Part shown: positions 47,572-56,857 of the stretch, in pieces
Position numbering within the stretch: the first letter of the stretch is position 1
Layout: the number at the start of each line of letters is the position of its first letter
Assembly (NCBI GenBank): GCA_039934035.1
Contig: JBDTMZ010000006.1
Span: forward strand, 1-64,000
DNA from: Solibacter sp039934035
GTDB taxonomy: Bacteria > Acidobacteriota > Terriglobia > Bryobacterales > Bryobacteraceae
Reading direction: 5' to 3'
Length of the DNA stretch: 64,000 nucleotides
Made by a program: the position numbers and the translations under genes
The notes under the pieces: generated by a model
Databases searched by the model: none
What the model was told of the DNA's origin: nothing
Seen by the model: the letters and a program-made list of their open reading frames with translations, nothing else

Positions 47572-50229
47572 ATGCACGCTGGCGAAGCACAAGCCACCAA
47601 TTACGTCCTCACCCTGGACGAACTCAGCACCTTGACCCGTGAGGGCGGCGAGCCTGCCGAAACCCTCATGAATGTCGTGGCGTTGATCGCGCGCCGGTTC
47701 ACTACCGACGTCTGTTCCGCCTATCTGCTGGAACCCGACCGCACCACACTCGTCCTCGCCGCAACCCTCGGCCTGCGCAGCGAATGCATCGGCACCCTGC
47801 GTATGAGCCTGCACGAAGGCCTCGCCGGAATGGTCGCCGAACAAGTTCGCCCCGTCTCCGTCGAGGAAGTGCGGAAACATACCCGCTTCAAATTCTTCGG
47901 AGAAGCCGGCGAAGAAAACTATCATTCCTTCTTAGGCGTCCCCTTGATCGATCGCGGCGTCCTCCAGGGCGTGCTGGTCGTGCAAACGCTCGAGCCGCGC
48001 GTCTTCACCGATTACGAGGTGCAAATGCTCTCCGAAGCCGCCGCGCAAGTCGCGCCGGTGGTCAGCGAGGCCCGCACTGTCGCCCGCTTCATCGCCCCCA
48101 CGCAAGAACGCCTCTGGGCCCTCGCCCGCAATCTCTGGTGGTGCTGGGACGTCGACACCCACGCCATCTTCCGCGACCTCGACCCCGTCCGCTGGCGCGA
48201 ACTTAAGAGCAATCCCATCTCCCTGCTCTCGGAAATTCCCCTGCAAGCGCTCGAACGCCGCGCCACCGAACGCAATCTCCATAGCCGCATCAATTACGCC
48301 TACCGCCGCCTCCAGGAGTATCTGAAAGACGACCGCACCTGGGGCGCGACCCACGCCGGCATCCTGCGCCCCCGCCCCGTCGCTTACTTCTCCGCCGAAT
48401 TCGGCATCCATCAATCCGTCCCCATATACTCCGGCGGACTCGGCGTCCTCGCCGGCGACCACATCAAAAGCGCCAGCGATCTCGACATTCCCCTCATCGG
48501 CATCGGACTCTTCTACGGCCAGGGCTACTTCCGCCAGCGCCTCGATTCCAACGCCTGGCAGCAGGAAGATTACCTCGCCGTCGACCCCTCCCAGATGCCC
48601 ATGGAACCCGCTATCGGGCCCAAGGGCGAGCCCGTCACCGTGCAAATCGAAACCCGCAGTGGCAGCATCCTCGCCAAGGTGTGGCGCATGAAAGTCGGAC
48701 GCTGCGACCTTCTGTTGCTCGATACCAATGTCGAAGGCAACGCGCCCGAAGACCGCGAACTCACCTCCCGCCTTTACGGCGGCGATGGACGCGAGCGCAT
48801 CCGCCAGGAACTCCTGCTGGGCGTCGGCGGTTATCGAGCCCTGCGCGCGCTGGGCATCACGCCCGGAGTGGTGCACATGAATGAAGGCCATAGCGGTTTC
48901 GCCGTGCTCGAAGCCATCCGCTGCCGCATGATCGACGAAGGCATCCCGTTCGAAGCCGCGGCCCGCCGCGTGGCGCGTGAAGTCGCCTTCACCACCCACA
49001 CCCCCGTGCCGGCCGGGCACGACCGCTTCGACGCCGGACTCATGGAAGAGCACCTCGGACCTTTGCGTGAAGCCCTCGGACTCTCCCATGAAGGCCTCAT
49101 GTCCCTGGGCCGCGAAAATCCCGGCAACGGCTACGAAATGTTCTGCATGACTGTGCTGGGCCTGCGCCTCTCCCGCCGCGCCAATGCCGTCTCCGCCCTG
49201 CACGGCGAAGTATCCCGCGAAATGTGGATGGGACTCTTCCCCGGCCGTCCCGAAGACACCGTCCCCATCGGCCATATCACCAATGGAGTGCACGTCCCCA
49301 CCTGGCTCGCGCCGCAGATGTTTCGCCTCTACGACCGCCACCTGGGCGCCGACTGGCGCAGGCACAGCGCCGAATCGACCATCTGGGAAGGCATCGAAAA
49401 CATCGACGACGGTGAGCTCTGGGAGACCCACCTCAGTCTCAAAGCCAACCTGCTGAACTTCTGCCGCCAGCGGTCCATGGAGCAGGCCGCGCACCGCGAG
49501 GAGCCGCGCGAAAATCTGCGGCGCCTCAGCCGCGTCCTCTCCCCGGACGCCCTCACCATCGGCTTTGCCCGCCGCTTCGCCACGTATAAGCGCGCCAACC
49601 TCGTGCTCAAGGATATCCAACGCCTCGTCACCTTGGTCAACGATCCCAAGCGTCCCGTGCAGTTCGTCTTCGCCGGCAAGGCGCACCCCAAGGACGAGCC
49701 GGGTAAACGCGTCCTCCAGGAAATCGCCCTCATGATGCGCGATAGCCAGCTCGGCGACAAGTTCGTCTTCATCGAGGACTACGACATCAACGTCGGCCGC
49801 CATCTCGTCAGCGGCGTCGATGTCTGGCTCAACAACCCGCGCCGTCCGCTCGAAGCCTCCGGCACCAGCGGGCAGAAAGTAGTGCTGAATGGCGGACTCA
49901 ATCTCTCCGTGCTCGATGGCTGGTGGGCCGAAGCCTACGACGGCATGAACGGCTTCGCCATCGGCAACGGCCGCACCCACACCAATATGGATGTGCACGA
50001 TTCCCGTGACGGCGAAGATCTCTACCGCGTCCTGCGCGACGAAGTCATTCCCCTCTACTACCAGCGCGATTCCGACGGCCTGCCCCGCGGTTGGATCCGC
50101 CGCATGAAGCGCACCATCCGCACCCTCGGCTGGCGCTTCAATGCCGATCGCATGGTGATGGACTACGCCCTGAAATGCTACGTCCCCGCCGCCGGAGGCA
50201 CCTCCAGCGATATGTCCCGCTCCTGCTAG
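47572..50229 (+). CDS. glgP: Alpha-glucan phosphorylase with N-terminal GAF domain
   Basis: An 885-residue fusion. Residues about 10-165 form a GAF domain of the type seen in PtsP (TDVCSAYLLEPDRTTLVLAATLGL, LHEGLAGMVAEQ, SFLGVPLIDRGVLQGVLVVQ). From about 175 on it is an alpha-glucan/glycogen phosphorylase of the short family (ALARNLWWCWDVDT, YFSAEFGIHQSVPIYSGGLGVLAGDH, VAFTTHTPVPAGHDRF, FARRFATYKRANL). The pyridoxal phosphate lysine lies in ASGTSGQKVVLNGG. It releases glucose 1-phosphate from storage glucan. The GAF domain presumably adds small-molecule control. GGAGGAAG is 8 nt upstream of ATG 47572. Confidence 0.93.
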   Translation: MHAGEAQATNYVLTLDELSTLTREGGEPAETLMNVVALIARRFTTDVCSAYLLEPDRTTLVLAATLGLRSECIGTLRMSLHEGLAGMVAEQVRPVSVEEVRKHTRFKFFGEAGEENYHSFLGVPLIDRGVLQGVLVVQTLEPRVFTDYEVQMLSEAAAQVAPVVSEARTVARFIAPTQERLWALARNLWWCWDVDTHAIFRDLDPVRWRELKSNPISLLSEIPLQALERRATERNLHSRINYAYRRLQEYLKDDRTWGATHAGILRPRPVAYFSAEFGIHQSVPIYSGGLGVLAGDHIKSASDLDIPLIGIGLFYGQGYFRQRLDSNAWQQEDYLAVDPSQMPMEPAIGPKGEPVTVQIETRSGSILAKVWRMKVGRCDLLLLDTNVEGNAPEDRELTSRLYGGDGRERIRQELLLGVGGYRALRALGITPGVVHMNEGHSGFAVLEAIRCRMIDEGIPFEAAARRVAREVAFTTHTPVPAGHDRFDAGLMEEHLGPLREALGLSHEGLMSLGRENPGNGYEMFCMTVLGLRLSRRANAVSALHGEVSREMWMGLFPGRPEDTVPIGHITNGVHVPTWLAPQMFRLYDRHLGADWRRHSAESTIWEGIENIDDGELWETHLSLKANLLNFCRQRSMEQAAHREEPRENLRRLSRVLSPDALTIGFARRFATYKRANLVLKDIQRLVTLVNDPKRPVQFVFAGKAHPKDEPGKRVLQEIALMMRDSQLGDKFVFIEDYDINVGRHLVSGVDVWLNNPRRPLEASGTSGQKVVLNGGLNLSVLDGWWAEAYDGMNGFAIGNGRTHTNMDVHDSRDGEDLYRVLRDEVIPLYYQRDSDGLPRGWIRRMKRTIRTLGWRFNADRMVMDYALKCYVPAAGGTSSDMSRSC

Positions 50230-50268
50230 CGGGCTCGTTGTGGGGCCGGCAGTCCTGCCTGAAGCCCA

Positions 50269-50330
50269 GTGGGGCAGGCATTCAGCCTGCCGCCGCCTTC
50301 AGGCGGCGCGCCCCTTTGCGAGCTGCTTCG
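50269..50330. repeat. Family C hairpin repeat
   Basis: GGGGCAGGC/GCCTGC and GCCGCCTTCAGGCGGC hairpins side by side, continuing CGCGCCCCTTTGCG. The same pair occurs at 33104-33150 and 52609-52650, and a shorter form (GGCGCCGCCTTCAGGCGTCGC) at 37318-37340. Confidence 0.7.
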
Positions 50331-50413
50331 AGTCCGGTTTGCTATGGATCTAAATAGGCGCTCACGACCCATATGACCGCATCTTGAGCTAATCCGCCGC
50401 CCCTCCCTCCCGG

Positions 50414-50419
50414 TATAAT
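50414..50419 (+). promoter_or_regulatory. Consensus -10 box upstream of the HIT-like gene
   Basis: TATAAT, 11 nt before ATG 50431. The predicted transcript would have about 4 nt of leader. Confidence 0.45.
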
Positions 50420-50430
50420 CAGTAACGACG

Positions 50431-50985
50431 ATGCGCACTCACCGATCTCTGCTATTGATCGCTCTCTGCCTGCTACCGCTCTCTCGCGCCGACGTCCGCA
50501 CCTGCTTCTGCGAAGTCAGCATCCCTTCCAGCCTGGAAGCGCGCGAGTGCTCCCTCTGCAAAGAGGCCGAAAAGCAGCCCCCCGACATCCAGTACTTCTT
50601 TATCCGCGACGCCAACCCCACCAAGCCCAATCGCTGGCTCGCCCTCCCCCGCTTCCACGGCAATAATCCGCAGCAGCTCAACGAAATGACGCCCGAAGAG
50701 CGTACCGGCTATTGGACCGCCGCCATCGCCAAAGCCCGCGAGGCCTGGCCCAACGACCCCTGGGGCGTCGCCCTGAATTCCACCACCAAGCGCTCCCAAT
50801 GCCACGTCCACATGCACATCGGCAAACTCATTCCCGGCAAGCCGGACGAAAACTTCGTGGTCGTCGATAAACCCGCCGACATCCCCCTTCCCATTGACGG
50901 GGACGGGGTGTGGATTCACCCCGTCAACGGCCGCCTGCACGTCCACCTGGGCGTGCACGATGGCGAATTGAATCTCGAAAGATAG
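50431..50985 (+). CDS. Secreted HIT-like protein (CDP-diacylglycerol pyrophosphatase-like)
   Basis: A 184-residue exported protein: signal peptide (SLLLIALCLLPLSRAD), then a Cys-bearing segment (CFCEVSIPSSLEARECSLC) and a HIT-fold body with the histidine motif QCHVHMHIGKL near residue 128. HIT proteins hydrolyse or transfer nucleotides from phosphoanhydrides. The layout (exported, HxHxH, late GVWIHPVNGRLHVHLG) is closest to the Cdh type, which cleaves CDP-diacylglycerol. The substrate is not proven. It is 7 bp before the altronate dehydratase gene, probably in the same transcript. Confidence 0.75.
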   Translation: MRTHRSLLLIALCLLPLSRADVRTCFCEVSIPSSLEARECSLCKEAEKQPPDIQYFFIRDANPTKPNRWLALPRFHGNNPQQLNEMTPEERTGYWTAAIAKAREAWPNDPWGVALNSTTKRSQCHVHMHIGKLIPGKPDENFVVVDKPADIPLPIDGDGVWIHPVNGRLHVHLGVHDGELNLER

Positions 50986-50992
50986 GTACCCC

Positions 50993-52528
50993 ATGCTGCT
51001 AGGAATTACCAAAGTTCCCAACGCCGAAAACTCCGCCATCCAACTCCACCCCAGCGACAACGTCGCCATCGCCCGCGTCCCCATCGCCGCCGGAGCCGAA
51101 CTTCGCATCAACGGGCATCACCTCACCGTGCGCGAACCCATTCCCGCCGGCCACAAAGTCGCCCTCCGCGATATCGCCCAGGGCGAAACCCTCGAACGTT
51201 ACGGGCAGATCATCGGACGCGCCAAGGCCGCGATCGCCGCCGGCAGCCACGTGCATCTCCACAACCTCGCCTACGAGGAACTCACGCTCCACTACGAATT
51301 CCCCACCACCGAAGTCCCCATTCCAGGACCCCGTGCCGATGCCCCCACCTTCATGGGCTACCAGCGGGAAGACGGCCGCGCCGGCACCCGCAACTACATC
51401 GCCGTGGTCGCCGCCAGCAATTGCGCGGCCCATACCGCCGAACTGATCGCGCGCAGCTACGAAGGCACGCCCATGCCGCCCAACGTCGATGGCGTCGTCG
51501 CCTTCCCGCATGGCGATGGCTGCGGCCACGCCCAGGGCCCCGACATCGTGCAACTCCGCCGCACGCTTTCCGGCGTGCTGATGCACCCCAACGTGTCGGC
51601 CGCCGTCGTGCTCGGCCTCGGCTGTGAAGACAACCAGATCACCCACTATCTCGGATCGGACGGACCGCGCACCAACCGCCTGGTCGGCATGACGCTGCAA
51701 GGCAGTGGCGGCACTACCGGAGTGCTCGAGGCCTCGCGCCGCGAAATCGCCCGCTTCATCGAGCAGGCCGCCGCCGAATCGCGCGTCGAGTGCTCCATCT
51801 CCAAACTCGTTCTGGGACTCAATTGCGGAGGCTCGGATTCCTTCTCCGGCATCACCGCCAACCCCGCTCTCGGCTACTGCTCCGACCTGTTGGCCGAATT
51901 CGGAGGCACCTCGGTGCTCGCCGAAACGCCCGAAATCTTCGGCGCCGAGCACCTCCTGGTGAAGCGTGCCCGCAATCGCGCCGTCGCCGAAAAGTTGCTC
52001 GGCTTCGTCCAAGGCTACAAGGAATACCTCGGGCGCTTTCAGGGCACGTTCGACGACAACCCCTCGCCCGGCAACAAAGAGGGCGGACTCACCAACATTC
52101 TCGAAAAGAGCCTCGGCGCAGTCGCCAAAGGCGGCACCAGCACGCTCAACGATGTCTACGACTACGCGGAGCGCATCACCGGCCCCGGCTTCACCTTCAT
52201 GAATACGCCGGGCTACGACCCCGTCAGCCTCAGCGGACTTGCCGCCGGCGGCTGCAACCTCATCGCCTTCACCACCGGGCGCGGCAGCGCCATCGGCTTC
52301 CCCACCATCCCGGTCATCAAAATCGCCACCAACAGCAATACCTACCGCGCCATGCTTGCCAACATGGATGTCAACGCGGGCGCCATTTCCGATGGCGAAG
52401 CCACCGTGCAACAGGTGGGCCGGCAGATTTTCGATTCGCTCCTGGAAGTCGCTTCCGGCCGCCGCACCTGCGCCGAACGCCTCGGCCACAAAGAATTCGT
52501 ACCCTGGCGCATCGGCCCGGTGGTGTAG
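50993..52528 (+). CDS. uxaA: UxaA-family altronate dehydratase
   Basis: A 511-residue full-length enzyme. Residues about 10-90 are a SAF domain (IQLHPSDNVAIARVPIAAGA, VREPIPAGHKVALRDI). The catalytic part follows, with MGYQREDGRAGTRNYIAVV, VAFPHGDGCGHA, LNCGGSDSFSGITANPALG, EFGGTSVLAETPEIFGAEH and FTTGRGSAIGFPTIPVIKIATN. It dehydrates D-altronate (hexuronate pathway) in an iron-dependent reaction; related members act on galactarate. Together with an exported HIT-like protein it forms a two-gene unit, and nearby MBL and aldonate genes do not complete a uronate pathway in the window. Confidence 0.9.
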   Translation: MLLGITKVPNAENSAIQLHPSDNVAIARVPIAAGAELRINGHHLTVREPIPAGHKVALRDIAQGETLERYGQIIGRAKAAIAAGSHVHLHNLAYEELTLHYEFPTTEVPIPGPRADAPTFMGYQREDGRAGTRNYIAVVAASNCAAHTAELIARSYEGTPMPPNVDGVVAFPHGDGCGHAQGPDIVQLRRTLSGVLMHPNVSAAVVLGLGCEDNQITHYLGSDGPRTNRLVGMTLQGSGGTTGVLEASRREIARFIEQAAAESRVECSISKLVLGLNCGGSDSFSGITANPALGYCSDLLAEFGGTSVLAETPEIFGAEHLLVKRARNRAVAEKLLGFVQGYKEYLGRFQGTFDDNPSPGNKEGGLTNILEKSLGAVAKGGTSTLNDVYDYAERITGPGFTFMNTPGYDPVSLSGLAAGGCNLIAFTTGRGSAIGFPTIPVIKIATNSNTYRAMLANMDVNAGAISDGEATVQQVGRQIFDSLLEVASGRRTCAERLGHKEFVPWRIGPVV

Positions 52529-52604
52529 TCAGTCGTTACGCCGCAGACCGAGACCGTGCACGCCAATCAACCAGGCCCTGTGTATGCCCCAAATGAGGAG
52601 AAAC

Positions 52605-52745
52605 CTTGTGGGGCTGCCTTCAGGCTGCCGCCGCCTTCGGGCGGCGCGGACTTTCCTGGCGGCGCCCCAGGCAGTCCGCCCGCAGTTATCCATCCGACGA
52701 CGCCGGAGGCGGAGCTGAAAGCTGAAAGCTGTCCGCTGAAAGCTC
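52605..52745. repeat. Mosaic intergenic repeat (families C and D)
   Basis: Matches the order at 33098-33283: a GGGGCTGCC hairpin with GCCGCCTTCGGGCGGC, the CGCGGACTTTCCTGG stretch, CATCCGACGACGCCGGAGG, then GCTGAAAG units. No gene is seen in 52529-52997 apart from this. Confidence 0.8.
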
Positions 52746-52997
52746 ATTGCTCGAAACTCAGAATTCTTTGCCTAACGTTTTCTACTACTTACCTAAGTCC
52801 CCCCCGAAACCGCGTTCCTCGGCCAGATAACGTGTAGCTGAAGAGAGAGCAGTTGCCAAATCCCCCGGTAGCACCTCCCATTTCCCTCCTAGCCATCCTC
52901 CCCGCTCCCCGATGAGCGTACCCTTCCCACCGACTCCTCTCTCTTCACCTAAAAAGATCCCTTTGACTTTTTACCCGATTCGCGGTACCTCTCACAT

Positions 52998-53852
52998 ATG
53001 CCAGAGGGATCCCACCGCTTTTCGGTCGGCTCGATCAACTGTACCGTCCTCAGCGACGGCTACTACGCCTACCCCGTCTCCTGGTTCTTCAGCAATGCCG
53101 ACCCCGCCACCCTCAATCAAGCCCTCGAAAGCCATCACCTGCCGTCCGACGAAGTCCTCAGCCCCTATACCTGCCTGCTGATCGAAACCGGCCGCCACGT
53201 CGTCCTCGTCGACACCGGCGCGGGCGATACCTCGCGTTCCAGCGGCGCCCTTCAGGCGCGCCTCGAAGTCGCCGGCATACGCCCCAAAGACGTCGATACC
53301 GTCATCATCACCCACGCCCACCCCGATCACATTGGCGGCACCATCGATCTCTGCGGACGTTCGGCATTCCCCAATGCCCGCTACGTGCTCTCCGAAATCG
53401 AATGGGAATTCTGGACCGGCGCGCGCACCGATCTCTCCGCCTTACGCGTTCCCGAGTCCGCCAAAGAGTCGCTGCAAGCCATGGCGAGGCGCTGCCTGGG
53501 AGCTCTACGCCACCAGATCGAGCCGGTCCAGCGCGAGATCGAAATCGTTCCCGGCATCGTGGTGATTCCCGCGCCGGGACACACGCCCGGGCACCTCGCC
53601 GTGCGCATTGCCTCCGATGGCGAATGCCTGCTCAATCTCGGCGATGCCGCCGTGCATCCCCTGCACCTGGAACAGCCCGGCTGGCACAATGGCTTCGATC
53701 TCGCGGCAGACCTTGCCCTCGCCACTCGCCGCGAACTCATGGAACGTGCCGTCTCGGAAAGCATGCACCTGATGGCCTTCCACTTCCCGTTCCCCTCCAT
53801 CGGCAGGGTCGAGACCTACAATGGCGGCTGGCGCTGGACTCCCGGTTGGTAG
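52998..53852 (+). CDS. MBL-fold metallo-hydrolase
   Basis: A 284-residue metallo-beta-lactamase-fold protein. The metal motif is HAHPDHIGG (HxHxDH) near residue 105. Further ligands are His in PAPGHTPGHLA, Asp in LLNLGDAAVHP and His in MAFHFPFPSIGR. The group includes N-acyl homoserine lactonases, glyoxalase II and quinolone-degrading enzymes. ATG 52998 is preceded by no good ribosome site. It is free-standing. Cytoplasmic; the substrate is unknown. Confidence 0.88.
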   Translation: MPEGSHRFSVGSINCTVLSDGYYAYPVSWFFSNADPATLNQALESHHLPSDEVLSPYTCLLIETGRHVVLVDTGAGDTSRSSGALQARLEVAGIRPKDVDTVIITHAHPDHIGGTIDLCGRSAFPNARYVLSEIEWEFWTGARTDLSALRVPESAKESLQAMARRCLGALRHQIEPVQREIEIVPGIVVIPAPGHTPGHLAVRIASDGECLLNLGDAAVHPLHLEQPGWHNGFDLAADLALATRRELMERAVSESMHLMAFHFPFPSIGRVETYNGGWRWTPGW

Positions 53853-54143
53853 CGAACACCCGTCACGCAGTCCGGCGATTCTCTCCAGGCTGTGTGAGTG
53901 TGCGACCACGGTCCAATTCCGCCCTCACGCCATATCGCACAGCATTCCGGACGCATGGCAGTACGAAGGGACTTACCGCCCGACGCTGTCCGTCCCCTCG
54001 CGCCATACCGCAGAGCGCGGGCGCACGACACCACCGCCTGCACGAAGCCATACCGCCGCGAGCCCGAAGGAGCACGTGGGCGTACCTGCGATTAATGGAT
54101 GGAAATACTGCGGAGCCGATCTCGAAGGTGCAAGGCTTGAGGC
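53853..54143. other. Intergenic region with no recognised feature
   Basis: Between the MBL stop and the small basic protein. Short near-repeats (GCCATATCGCACAGC and GCCATACCGCAGAGC) are present, but no gene or clear hairpin repeat is seen. Confidence 0.5.
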
Positions 54144-54275
54144 TTACTTGCGGGAGCCGCGGCGCGGATTCCGCAGTTGCGACTGGCGCGTCTTCATCTT
54201 CTTCCGCTTGGGCTTGCTGATCTTGAAGGTGCCGCTGCCCACGTACTCTGCTTGATACAGTTTATCGTCCGCCAA
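54144..54275 (-). CDS. Small basic protein (43 aa)
   Basis: TTG 54275 is preceded by AGGAG 9 nt upstream and opens 43 codons ending TAA at 54146-54144. The product starts MADDKLYQAEYVGSG, continues TFKISKPKRKKMKTRQSQ and ends PRRGSRK, so it is strongly basic and probably binds RNA or DNA, as ribosome-associated small proteins do. Codon choice matches the genome. I do not recognise the family. The start codon is TTG rather than ATG, and the gene sits alone, so confidence is moderate. Confidence 0.6.
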   Translation of the reverse strand: MADDKLYQAEYVGSGTFKISKPKRKKMKTRQSQLRNPRRGSRK

Positions 54276-54338
54276 AACTTTTTCTCCTGAAACCTACGAA
54301 TAATTGATCCCCCATTGTACCGCGCATTATTCTGGAAG

Positions 54339-55622
54339 ATGAGGATGGGGTCTCCACAAACTCAAATTGCAGGCGCACCGGCACTGCCACTGGTCCCGGA
54401 ACTCGGCCAAAGCCGCATTCCGCACACCTTCCGCGCCCTGCGCCATCGCAATTTCCGACTCTTCATCAGCGGGCAGATCATCTCGCTGGTGGGCACCTGG
54501 ATGCAAAATGTCGCCCTCAGTTGGCTGGTCTACCGCCTCACCCATTCCGAACTGCTGCTCGGTACCTGCTGGTTCTGCTCCCAGATCGCCGTCTTCGCCC
54601 TCGGACCGCTCGGCGGCATCGTGGTGGACCGCTTTCCCCGCCGCACCGTCGTCATCGTCACCCAGATTCTCTCCATGTTGCAGGCCTTCCTGCTCACCGC
54701 GCTCGTCTGGAGCGGGCGCGTCCAGGTCTGGCACCTGCTGGCCCTCGCCGGCGTGCTCGGCGTGATCAATGCCTTCGATATGCCGGGACGGCAGGCCTTG
54801 GTCATCCAGATGACCAGCCAGGACGATCTCATCAACGCGATTTCCCTGAACTCCGCTGTCTTCAATACCGCCCGCGTCGTCGGACCCGCCATCGCCGGAG
54901 TGCTTCTCTCGTTCGTCAGCGAAGCCACCTGCTTCCTCATCAACGGCATCAGTTTCATCGCCGTCATCCTCTGCCTGCTCGCCATGCGCCTGCCGCCCGT
55001 CGAGCCCCACCAACACGCGCCCCCGCTCCAGCACCTGGCGGATGGATTTCGTTACGCCGCCGGCCATCGCGCCGTCCGCCGCGTGCTCGCCCTGATGGGC
55101 GCCGCCACCCTTGCCGGCATGCCCGCCTTCGTCCTCATGCCCTTCTTCGCCGACGATATCTTTCACCGCGGCTCCTCCGGCCTCGGCATCCTGATGGGCG
55201 CCATGGGCATCGGTGCCGTCATCGGCACCCTGACTCTCGCCAGGCGTACCGTGCTCTCCGGGCTCGGCCGGGTGATGGCGATCAATGGCTTCCTCACCGG
55301 CGTCTGCTACCTTGCCTTCGCCTGGTCGCCCTATTTCTACTTCACCCTCGCCATCATGCCTGTCATCGGATATAGTGTGATGCGCCAGATGGCTTCGGCC
55401 AATACCACCATTCAAACGCAGATCCCAGACCATTACCGGGGACGCATCATGGCGTTCTATTCCATGACCGTCGTCGGGCTCGGACCCTTCGGCAGTCTGG
55501 CAGCCGGCGCCCTCGCCGCACGCTTCGGCGCCCGCCCGGCCATGGCCGCGGGCGGCGTGCTCGCCCTCGCCGCCGCGGCCCGGTTCGCCTGGCAATTAAG
55601 GAGAGACCCCATTGCGGCATAA
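54339..55622 (+). CDS. MFS transporter (EntS-like, PF05977 type)
   Basis: A 427-residue transporter with about 12 helices, starting MRMGSPQTQ; the frame opens slightly earlier at a TTG. Landmarks: FRALRHRNFRLFISGQIISLVGTWMQ, ALSWLVYRLTHS, GGIVVDRFPRRTV, MPGRQALVIQM and HYRGRIMAFYSM. This pattern is the enterobactin-exporter-like group (drug or siderophore export). The substrate is unknown. Its 3' end overlaps the TTG start of the metallopeptidase gene, so expression is coupled. Confidence 0.88.
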   Translation: MRMGSPQTQIAGAPALPLVPELGQSRIPHTFRALRHRNFRLFISGQIISLVGTWMQNVALSWLVYRLTHSELLLGTCWFCSQIAVFALGPLGGIVVDRFPRRTVVIVTQILSMLQAFLLTALVWSGRVQVWHLLALAGVLGVINAFDMPGRQALVIQMTSQDDLINAISLNSAVFNTARVVGPAIAGVLLSFVSEATCFLINGISFIAVILCLLAMRLPPVEPHQHAPPLQHLADGFRYAAGHRAVRRVLALMGAATLAGMPAFVLMPFFADDIFHRGSSGLGILMGAMGIGAVIGTLTLARRTVLSGLGRVMAINGFLTGVCYLAFAWSPYFYFTLAIMPVIGYSVMRQMASANTTIQTQIPDHYRGRIMAFYSMTVVGLGPFGSLAAGALAARFGARPAMAAGGVLALAAAARFAWQLRRDPIAA

Positions 55623-56853
55623 TTTCCGCTCGCTTGTCCTGCCGTTGTTTCTTGCCGCTTGCGCGACCGCTCCGTCGCTCGCGCAATCCGGCGCCTCTGC
55701 CGCCCTCTGCGCCCAGATTCCGCCCCTGGCACGCCAGATCACAGAGATCTCCGGCATGCCGCTGCGCCATCCCGTACCGTGCGACTTCATCTCCAAAGAG
55801 AAAATCAAAGCCTTCCTCAATCAGCGCATCAAGGAAGTCGCCAAGCCGGAAGATCTGCGCGCCGAAGAACTCACCCTCAAGAAGTTCGGCCTCGTGCCCC
55901 AGGATTTCGATCTCGCTAAAAACACCGTCGAACTGCTCGCTGAACAGGCCGCCGCCTTCTACGACTACGACAAGAAGAAACTCTTCATCACCGACACCAC
56001 CACTTCCGACAGCCAGGAGCCCGTGCTCGCGCACGAAATCGCCCACGCCATCGCCGATCAGAATTACAATCTCTCCAAATTCATCAAGGCCGGCCGCAAT
56101 AGCGACGACGGCGCCACCGCCCGCCTCGCCGTCATGGAGGGCCAGGCCACCTGGCTGATGAGCGAACTGCTGGCGCGCAAAGTGGGGCAGTCGCTCAAAA
56201 CTTCGCCCGGAATGCTCGCCATGATGAGCGGCGCCGCCGATGGCGGGGCGGGGCAGTATCCGGTCTTCGACGGCTCGCCCCTCTACCTGCGCCTCACCCT
56301 CATCTTCCCCTACACCAAGGGCATGCTCTTTCAGCACGCCGTCTACGAGCGCGACGGCAGCAAAGCCTTCGGCGAAGTGTTTCAGAAGCCGCCCGTCTCC
56401 ACCCAGCAAGTCATGCATCCCGACAAGTATTTTGCCGGCCAGAAGCCCACCCAGCCCGACCTGCCGCCAGTCAATCCTGGCAAGGGCTATAAGAGCCTCG
56501 TCGGTGGTTCGCTCGGCGAACTCGAACACGCCGTCATGCTGGAACAGTATTCCGGCAAGGAGCGTGCCGCCGAACTCGCGCCCCACTGGCGCGGCTGCAC
56601 CTTCGAACTGCGCGAGAACAAGAAGGAAAAACGCGTCGTCCTGTTCTATGCCACGGAGTGGGATTCCGAGGACGCGGCCCGCCAGTACTTCACCGCCTAC
56701 CGCGCGCAACTCGGCAAGAAGTGGAAACAGCTCTCGGTCGCCACGGAAACTGCCGATGCCGTCACCGGCACGGGCGACGACGGCCGTTTCGAACTCCGCC
56801 GCGATGGCGCCAAAGTCACTAGCGTGGAAGGCCTGAGCGCTACGATAAACTGA
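55612..56853 (+). CDS. Secreted zinc metallopeptidase-like protein
   Basis: A 413-residue exported protein starting at TTG 55612 with AAGGAG 9 nt upstream. A signal peptide with a possible lipobox (LVLPLFLAACATAPS) precedes a domain with the zincin motif LAHEIAHAIADQ (HExxH, near residue 141) and a downstream EGQATWLMSELL that could supply the third ligand. The substrate is unknown. It overlaps the MFS gene by 11 bp and precedes a thioredoxin-like gene by 4 bp, so the three form one operon. Confidence 0.8.
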   Translation: MRHNFRSLVLPLFLAACATAPSLAQSGASAALCAQIPPLARQITEISGMPLRHPVPCDFISKEKIKAFLNQRIKEVAKPEDLRAEELTLKKFGLVPQDFDLAKNTVELLAEQAAAFYDYDKKKLFITDTTTSDSQEPVLAHEIAHAIADQNYNLSKFIKAGRNSDDGATARLAVMEGQATWLMSELLARKVGQSLKTSPGMLAMMSGAADGGAGQYPVFDGSPLYLRLTLIFPYTKGMLFQHAVYERDGSKAFGEVFQKPPVSTQQVMHPDKYFAGQKPTQPDLPPVNPGKGYKSLVGGSLGELEHAVMLEQYSGKERAAELAPHWRGCTFELRENKKEKRVVLFYATEWDSEDAARQYFTAYRAQLGKKWKQLSVATETADAVTGTGDDGRFELRRDGAKVTSVEGLSATIN

Positions 56854-56857
56854 AACT

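Noticed and set aside
47932..49998. A 688-codon minus-strand frame under the glucan phosphorylase
   Set aside because: Composition is typical of shadow frames and it lacks any motif; the plus-strand gene has all catalytic residues.
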